Part shown: piece by piece, positions 1-4,592 of the stretch
Numbering within the stretch: position 1 is the first letter of the stretch
How the letters are laid out: the number at the start of each line of letters is the position of its first letter
DNA from: Thermoanaerobaculales bacterium
GTDB taxonomy: Bacteria > Acidobacteriota > Thermoanaerobaculia > Thermoanaerobaculales > Sulfomarinibacteraceae
Direction of reading: 5' to 3'
DNA: 7,123 nt
Assembly (NCBI GenBank): GCA_029938595.1
Contig: JAOZUP010000207.1
Span: 1 to 7,123, forward strand
Notes under the pieces: generated by a model
Databases searched by the model: none
The model's input: the letters and a program-made list of their open reading frames with translations, nothing else
What the model was told of the DNA's origin: nothing
Translations under genes and position numbers: made by a program

Positions 1-1124
1 TCACCCTTGACGAGGCGATCGACGAACGCGGGGAACCATGAACCGTCCGGAGCCTGGATCTTCCACCCGTTGACGAAATATGTGGGGGTGGAGTTCACGC
101 CCAGCTTTTTGGCGAGGCTTATCTGCCCGTGTACAGCTTCAATTGAGGGCTTTTTCAGATAGCAGGCCCGGAATGCGGTCTCGTCCAAACCCCGTCCGGC
201 AATGAAGTCCAGCGACGTGGGCGTCACGAGGGAAACCTCCATTTCACGCTGAAGGCTGTAAAAGATTTCTTTGAACGGGATCAACGCCCCGGGGTTCTGG
301 AGCGCGATGCACCAGGAGGCGCTCGCGGCGCGAAACGACCAGGGATGGATCTGGGTCAGCGGGTAGCTCACCATGCCATGACGAACGGCGCCCGCGTGCT
401 TGCCGAGCGCCATCTGGATGATCGGCCACTTGCCTTTGCAGGCCGGACACTCGAAATCTGAAAACTCGACGATCTCCACCTTGGAGCCGGCGCCATCCTC
501 GGTGTCCCACATGACGAGGCCACTCTCGGCAAAAAGTCGCCGGCGAAAGGCCACCGGATCTTCGTCGAGGGGCATCTCCGAGGCCATCACCACGTACTTC
601 CCGTCGGCGGTGATCGCAGCCGGGCGTCGAGACTCTCCATACCCGGTATCGACCACGAGGGTCAGAGGGATCAGCGCGCTCGGACGACGCGGCCCGGCAT
701 CCCACTCCAATCTCACCTTGAGATTCATCGACGCCTTGAGGGCGTCGGGCAGGAAGCTCTCGAGAAAGGTTTTTACGGCGGCCGGCTCGGCCCCCACACC
801 CTGAAACGGCAGCTCGCCGACACTGCCGAGCCACGCGGAGTTGGTCGTTTCGTCGACCAACACCGTCGGTTGCCCCGTCAAAAACCTGCTCGCACACGTA
901 CGCTCGACTGTGACGATACGATAAGACCCGGATGAGGTCTGGTGGCGGGTATTCTCCACCAGCCTGAAGGTCGAGTCCGGATACCAGGCGAGGGCACGCT
1001 GGACGAATCGCAGCGTCTTGGCATCTGGTTCCGGCGCCTCCCTATCTTGCGCGATTCCGGTCGCGGCCACCGAAAGAAGCAGCACGCAGGCAAGTGTTAA
1101 ATTTCGACGGAGTCTCATCCTCAT
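1..1124 (-). CDS. Exported DsbA-family thiol:disulfide oxidoreductase, C-terminus cut by window edge
   Basis: 374 codons plus two bases are visible; the 3' end lies outside the window. The start is ATG at 1124-1122, six bases after GGGAG; a second in-frame ATG at 1118 is too far from it. Residues 1-26 form a signal peptide: a basic MRMRLRR start, a hydrophobic run 9-22, and a likely cut after GIAQ (23-26). Residues about 36-200 are an N-terminal domain I cannot name, ending in ADGKYVVMASEMPLDEDP (173-190), a pattern seen before the catalytic domain in other DsbA-like proteins. The thioredoxin/DsbA domain follows: FECPAC with redox cysteines C226 and C229, HPWSFRAASASWC (260-272), and the cis-proline loop STPTYFVNG with P347. 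Extra cysteines are C77, C272 and C321. Known for the family: periplasmic dithiol oxidation or disulfide isomerisation. The substrate is unknown. It lies 81 bp downstream of recA with its own possible promoter, so I infer no functional link. Confidence 0.9.
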   Translation of the reverse strand, partial: MRMRLRRNLTLACVLLLSVAATGIAQDREAPEPDAKTLRFVQRALAWYPDSTFRLVENTRHQTSSGSYRIVTVERTCASRFLTGQPTVLVDETTNSAWLGSVGELPFQGVGAEPAAVKTFLESFLPDALKASMNLKVRLEWDAGPRRPSALIPLTLVVDTGYGESRRPAAITADGKYVVMASEMPLDEDPVAFRRRLFAESGLVMWDTEDGAGSKVEIVEFSDFECPACKGKWPIIQMALGKHAGAVRHGMVSYPLTQIHPWSFRAASASWCIALQNPGALIPFKEIFYSLQREMEVSLVTPTSLDFIAGRGLDETAFRACYLKKPSIEAVHGQISLAKKLGVNSTPTYFVNGWKIQAPDGSWFPAFVDRLVKG

Positions 1125-1141
1125 TTATTTCTCCCATTGAG

Positions 1142-1174
1142 ATTGTAACAGCCGCTCGAGGAGAGGAGCTGTTA
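1142..1174 (-). promoter_or_regulatory. Inverted repeat over a candidate -10 box, upstream of the DsbA-like gene
   Basis: A perfect 7-bp inverted repeat, TAACAGC (1146-1152) and GCTGTTA (1168-1174), is separated by 15 bp, placing the arm centres 22 bp apart, about two helical turns. On the minus strand the near arm runs into TACAAT (1147-1142), a 5/6 match to a sigma-70 type -10 box, 17 bases upstream of the ATG. No convincing -35 box lies 16-18 bp further upstream. The geometry would suit a dimeric regulator contacting both arms. As RNA it could instead form a 7-bp hairpin with a 15-nt loop, but no U-tract follows, so a simple intrinsic terminator for recA is unlikely. Confidence 0.35.
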
Positions 1175-1196
1175 GCCCGCACTTCTCACCGGGTGT
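1173..1196 (-). repeat. Dispersed intergenic repeat, copy A (3' of recA)
   Basis: On the minus strand this reads ACACCC followed by the core GGTGAGAAGTGCGGGCTA, starting nine bases after the recA stop codon. It matches copy C (7027-7050, opposite strand) at 23 of 24 positions and copy B (2345-2362, same strand) at 16 of 18 core positions. CCCG and CGGG within it could pair as a 4-bp stem with a 10-nt loop in A and C. The last bases overlap one arm of the inverted repeat at 1146-1174. Function unknown. Confidence 0.75.
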
Positions 1197-1205
1197 CGGC
1201 TGTGG

Positions 1206-2267
1206 CTACTCGGCCTCGGCTGTCTCTTTACCCTCGTCGGACGACAGCACGGGCTCGGTCCCCGGCAACAGACCCAAGGCTTCACGCAGCTTGAGCTCGA
1301 GCTCGTCGGCCACGTCCGGGTTGTCGAGCAGGAACTGGCGCGCCGCCTCACGACCCTGGCCGATACGAGCCTCGCCGTAGGAGTACCAGGATCCCGACTT
1401 CTGCACCAACCGATGCTCGACACCGAGGTCGAGGAGCTCGCCGGTGAAGGAGATGCCCTGGCCGTAGAGGATGTCGAACTCGGCAACCTTGAACGGCGCC
1501 GCGACCTTATTCTTGACCACCTTGGCCTTGGTACGGTTTCCGATGACCTTGTCCCCCTGCTTGATCGAGCTGGTGCGCCGGATGTCAATGCGCACCGAAG
1601 TGTAGAACTTGAGGGCCCGCCCCCCGGTAGTAGTCTCGGGGTTGCCGAACATGACGCCGATCTTCATCCGGATCTGATTGATAAAGATGAGGCTGGTGTT
1701 CGACTTGGAAACGATACCGGCAAGCTTGCGCAACGCCTGTGACATGAGCCGCGCCTGCAGACCCATCTGCGCGTCCCCCATGTCGCCTTCGAGCTCCGAA
1801 CGCGGGACGAGCGCAGCCACCGAGTCAATCACGATGGCATCCACCGATCCCGAGCGGATCAGAGTCTCCGCGATCTCCAACGCCTGCTCGCCGAAATCCG
1901 GTTGTGAGATCAAGAGCTCGTCAAGATTTACCCCGAGGTTTTCGGCATATTCGGGATCGAGGGCGTGCTCTGCATCAATGAACGCTACCAGTCCGCCCGC
2001 CTTCTGCGCGTTGGCGATGATGTGCAGAGCGAGGGTCGTCTTGCCCGAAGCCTCGGGTCCGTAAATCTCGATCACCCGGCCACGCGGCACACCGCCAACC
2101 CCGAGCGCGGCGTCGAGGGTCAGCGACCCGGTGGGGATGACATCGATCCGCATCTGCGATTTCTCGCCGAGACGCATCACCGAACCCTTGCCAAATTGGC
2201 GTTCAATCTGACCGATGGCGGTCTCCAATGCCTTCATCTTGTCGGTCTTGTCATTCTTCTGACTCAT
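1206..2267 (-). CDS. recA: RecA recombinase
   Basis: Complete, 353 aa, the same length as E. coli RecA. It is the ATP-dependent DNA strand-exchange protein of homologous recombination and the co-protease that triggers LexA self-cleavage in SOS-competent bacteria. Visible motifs: an N-terminal helix with KGSVMRLGE (27-35); Walker A GPEASGKT (70-77); DAEHALDP (98-105) with the catalytic glutamate E100; Walker B AIVIDS (144-149); the L1 region after SELEGDMGDAQMG (157-169); INQIRMKIGVMFGNPETTTGG (196-216) covering the L2 DNA-binding loop; and an acidic tail SSDEGKETAEAE. The start is ATG at 2267-2265, preceded by TAAGGAG three bases away. The reading frame stays open to 2354, but that extension crosses the promoter and has no RecA similarity. 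No intein or truncation. The gene has its own promoter and no SOS box that I recognise. Confidence 0.98.
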   Translation of the reverse strand: MSQKNDKTDKMKALETAIGQIERQFGKGSVMRLGEKSQMRIDVIPTGSLTLDAALGVGGVPRGRVIEIYGPEASGKTTLALHIIANAQKAGGLVAFIDAEHALDPEYAENLGVNLDELLISQPDFGEQALEIAETLIRSGSVDAIVIDSVAALVPRSELEGDMGDAQMGLQARLMSQALRKLAGIVSKSNTSLIFINQIRMKIGVMFGNPETTTGGRALKFYTSVRIDIRRTSSIKQGDKVIGNRTKAKVVKNKVAAPFKVAEFDILYGQGISFTGELLDLGVEHRLVQKSGSWYSYGEARIGQGREAARQFLLDNPDVADELELKLREALGLLPGTEPVLSSDEGKETAEAE

Positions 2268-2294
2268 AAGAAGCTCCTTACTGCGGATGCAGCG

Positions 2295-2310
2295 TGGCGG
2301 GACCCCGCCA
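2295..2310. promoter_or_regulatory. 7-bp-arm palindrome at the predicted recA transcription start
   Basis: TGGCGGG (2295-2301), a two-base centre, and CCCGCCA (2304-2310) form a perfect inverted repeat directly downstream of the recA -10 box, sharing its last base. The predicted +1 (about 2303) falls in its centre. It could be an operator or a 5' mRNA hairpin. It does not match the CTGT-N8-ACAG or GAAC-N4-GTTC LexA boxes. In GC-rich DNA a repeat of this size can occur by chance. Confidence 0.35.
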
Positions 2311-2338
2311 TCGTAGAAGCGTCGGTCGCATGCGTCAA
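2310..2338 (-). promoter_or_regulatory. Sigma-70 type promoter of recA
   Basis: On the minus strand TTGACG (2338-2333, 5/6 to TTGACA) is followed after exactly 17 bp by TACGAT (2315-2310, 5/6 to TATAAT with the key T, A and T kept). Predicted +1 is near 2303, giving a leader of about 36 nt that contains the TAAGGAG ribosome site. The spacer starts with CGCATGCG, an 8-bp palindrome (2334-2327) that overlaps the -35 edge. The promoter lies in the 117-bp gap between recA and the glycosyltransferase stop, so recA need not depend on readthrough. Confidence 0.75.
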
Positions 2339-2344
2339 GATCCC

Positions 2345-2362
2345 TGGCCCGCACTTGTCACC
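2345..2362 (-). repeat. Dispersed intergenic repeat, copy B (upstream of recA)
   Basis: The minus strand reads GGTGACAAGTGCGGGCCA, 16 of 18 positions identical to copy A; the flanking ACACCC of copies A and C is not kept. It starts 22 bases after the glycosyltransferase stop codon and ends six bases before the recA -35 box, so relative to the predicted recA start it spans about -42 to -59. Confidence 0.65.
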
Positions 2363-2375
2363 AGAGTTTCTGGAT

Positions 2376-2393
2376 GGGAACGGGCTAGTTCCC
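2376..2393 (-). other. Small stem-loop across the glycosyltransferase stop codon
   Basis: GGGAAC (2376-2381) and GTTCCC (2388-2393) form a 6-bp inverted repeat whose 6-nt loop contains the TAG stop codon (2387-2385). There is no following U-run, so it is not a standard intrinsic terminator; it might slow or protect the 3' end of the message. It resembles a GAAC-N4-GTTC LexA site but has six central bases. Confidence 0.3.
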
Positions 2394-4592
2394 GGGCTCG
2401 AACGCGATCTCCGACAGCACCACGCCCAGCTCTCGGTGGTCGGCCCCACCATTGCTCGCCGGGGTGTAGGGATCGCTCACGATCTCAACCTCCACCCGCC
2501 CCCCCTCGGCCTCACTCCCCAACACCTCGACGTCAAAGAACGCCGGCTTCTGGCCGATATCGAGGGGCCCTGTGGCGCGGCGGCCAGCCACGAATAGGAC
2601 GGTACGTGCCGGCGTCGGTCGCGGCGCCCACAGTCGGAGTCGGAGTCGACCCTCCCCGGCGGGCGCCCGCAGGACCCCCCGTGGGCCCAGCCACACCCCC
2701 TCGCCGGCGCCGGCAAATTCCTCCGCACCGTAGGCACCCTCGAGCTCCACCTTGATCGCATCACGCTGCCAGGGGTGGGCCACCGCCCCCGTCCAGGGCC
2801 CCGCCGGGCTGAGGGACCGCAACTCGTACAGCTGCAGGGCCAACGGACGCTGATCCTCACCACCCGGCGGGAAGGCGGCGGCGCGGGTGAAACGGAGCTC
2901 GGCAACCTTGTCGACCGCGGCCGGAGGGATCCGGAGCCACAGTCGTTGCTCGCCTCCCTCACCGTCGAGGAGCGCCATCTTCTGCCCGTTGATCTCGATC
3001 ACCACCGGTGCCGGCCCCGGTGCCGGCCGCAGCGCGATGCTGAGCTGGGTTCCCTCGCCGAGCGGCGGCAGCGCCATCACCGCCTCGACGCGCCCCCACA
3101 TGAATCTCCGGCCGCTCGACTCGCGCTCGGTCGAATACCAACCAGAAATTGGCAGCGGGGTATCCTCGATCACCCAGGCGTTGAGGAAGCGGTCCTGGGT
3201 CAGTGGTCTGAGCCGATCCGAGACGCCTCCCCAATGCCGCTCTTTGCCCTGCAGCGAACCGGGGTAGAGATCACGGTGGACAGTGGCCACCACCCACGCG
3301 CCATCGACCCCGGCCCACTGCCCGGGATCCCACGGCGACAGGACCCACGGCGGGTTCTCCTCGCCCCGCCACTCGAGCAGGTGCCACAGATATGAAGCAA
3401 AGGGATGGAGCTCGGGCTCCAGCACGACCGTTCGGCCAAAAATCAGCGCGTCAGATCGCGCCTCCTGCACCGCGATCCAGGCCGGAAGTTGCGTGGAGTG
3501 CTGTTCCGCCACGAGCGGCAGACTGTCGTATCCGAGCCACGCCGCCAGACCCAGGAGCCCGACGCACCCCACCGTTACGGGCGCGGTCGCGGCGGCACCC
3601 GCCACCAGCGGCGCGAGCGCCATCTGCACACCCGCGGCATAGCGGCCGGTGGTTCGGTTCTGCATCCACACCAGCTGCGCCACCGCCGTCACCAGAACCA
3701 CGGCCCACAGCAGCGCGCTCCGCTTATCGACCCGGCGCGCCCATACGACAATGCCGAGCGTCGCCGCTGCAAGAAGCACGGTCGCCGGCACCACGCCGCC
3801 AAGTCCCTTCACCAAACCGAGGTCGGCGTACCCCCCCGCATTGCCCACGAGACGCGAGAAGTGACGTTCGGAGTGAGTGACGAAGGGTGCGACAAGGGCG
3901 GCCCACCCACCCTCGGCGCGGGCCATCAAAAACACGGCGATCGCAGTAAGGGCGGAGCCCGCCGCAACCCCCGGCAACAACCGCCGCCACGGTCTCACCG
4001 ACCACACAACACCAATCCACAGAAGCGCGAGAACCGGCAGGAGGTTGGGACGAACGAGGAACGACGCGGTCACGAGAAGACTGAACGCGGTGACCCGGCG
4101 TCCCTCGAGACCGCCGGCGGCCACCACTGCCGCACCAAGAGCGAGCACGGCGGCCGCGGTGGTCGAAAACCCACGCACCGCATAGAGCCACGGCCCCGGG
4201 GCGGCAAGCACCACCAGCGCCGCCGCCACCGCCACGGCAGGCGGCGCCACCCTTCGGCCGAGCGCGGCCAGCAGCCACAGCGCGATGACGGAGAAAGCCG
4301 CCGAAGCGAGTTGAAGGGCGAGCAATGGATCACCCGCGATGGGCGTCAGCGCATGACCGATCGCGAGCCAACCCGGGAAGCCGGGTGGGTGCGGGAAGTG
4401 GGCCGCGAGCTCGAAGTGAAGGATGCCGCGTGCAAACAGCGTTTCGTCCCACTCCCACGGACCGTTGGCGAGGTAGGCGAAGCGCGACCAGATCAGAAGC
4501 ACGGCGGTCGCCGAGGTGAGCAGAACATCGAGGGGGCGGCGCGGCAGCCGGAAGAGGAGCAGGGCGTCGATCAAATCGCTCGCAGTCTTCAC
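2385..4592 (-). CDS. GT-C superfamily membrane glycosyltransferase with two C-terminal beta-sandwich domains
   Basis: 735 aa. The start is GTG at 4592-4590, seven bases after GGAGG, and overlaps the upstream gene's TGA as GTGA; the longer open frame to 4802 lies inside that gene and is rejected. Residues 21-41 form the first membrane helix. The first external loop carries PWEWDETLFARG (45-56); the D49/E50 pair fits the acidic catalytic motif of GT39/GT83-like GT-C enzymes, and PHPPGFPGW (67-75) also fits them. About eight more hydrophobic segments follow between 86 and 352, with TTGRYAAG (314-321) before the last. Residues 365-480 look extracytoplasmic. Two beta-rich domains follow, about 484-592 (starting GWYSTE) and 613-732. 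Family knowledge: such enzymes move a sugar from a polyprenyl-phosphate carrier to a glycan, lipid or protein outside the membrane. Donor and acceptor cannot be told here. Coupling to the LtaS-like gene suggests a shared glycan. Confidence 0.85.
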   Translation of the reverse strand: MKTASDLIDALLLFRLPRRPLDVLLTSATAVLLIWSRFAYLANGPWEWDETLFARGILHFELAAHFPHPPGFPGWLAIGHALTPIAGDPLLALQLASAAFSVIALWLLAALGRRVAPPAVAVAAALVVLAAPGPWLYAVRGFSTTAAAVLALGAAVVAAGGLEGRRVTAFSLLVTASFLVRPNLLPVLALLWIGVVWSVRPWRRLLPGVAAGSALTAIAVFLMARAEGGWAALVAPFVTHSERHFSRLVGNAGGYADLGLVKGLGGVVPATVLLAAATLGIVVWARRVDKRSALLWAVVLVTAVAQLVWMQNRTTGRYAAGVQMALAPLVAGAAATAPVTVGCVGLLGLAAWLGYDSLPLVAEQHSTQLPAWIAVQEARSDALIFGRTVVLEPELHPFASYLWHLLEWRGEENPPWVLSPWDPGQWAGVDGAWVVATVHRDLYPGSLQGKERHWGGVSDRLRPLTQDRFLNAWVIEDTPLPISGWYSTERESSGRRFMWGRVEAVMALPPLGEGTQLSIALRPAPGPAPVVIEINGQKMALLDGEGGEQRLWLRIPPAAVDKVAELRFTRAAAFPPGGEDQRPLALQLYELRSLSPAGPWTGAVAHPWQRDAIKVELEGAYGAEEFAGAGEGVWLGPRGVLRAPAGEGRLRLRLWAPRPTPARTVLFVAGRRATGPLDIGQKPAFFDVEVLGSEAEGGRVEVEIVSDPYTPASNGGADHRELGVVLSEIAFEPGN

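Noticed and set aside
244..1093. Two other minus-strand frames (897-244 and 1093-878)
   Set aside because: Both are out-of-frame readings of the DsbA-like gene, whose own frame gives a signal peptide, CPAC motif and cis-proline loop.
1125..1205. Intrinsic terminator after recA
   Set aside because: The only good inverted repeat has AT-containing 7-bp arms, a 15-nt loop and no U-tract after it.
2268..2354. 29-residue N-terminal extension of RecA
   Set aside because: It would be translated across the promoter -35 and -10 boxes, has no similarity to RecA N-termini, and the ATG at 2267 has a strong ribosome site and gives the normal 353 aa.
2376..2393. LexA-type operator GAAC-Nx-GTTC near recA
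   Set aside because: The spacing is six bases rather than four, and it lies at the glycosyltransferase stop codon, over 40 bp upstream of the recA -35 box.
1965..2755. Plus-strand open frames across recA and the following junction
   Set aside because: They overlap conserved RecA codons and the recA promoter, show no recognisable motifs, and run through the glycosyltransferase 3' end.
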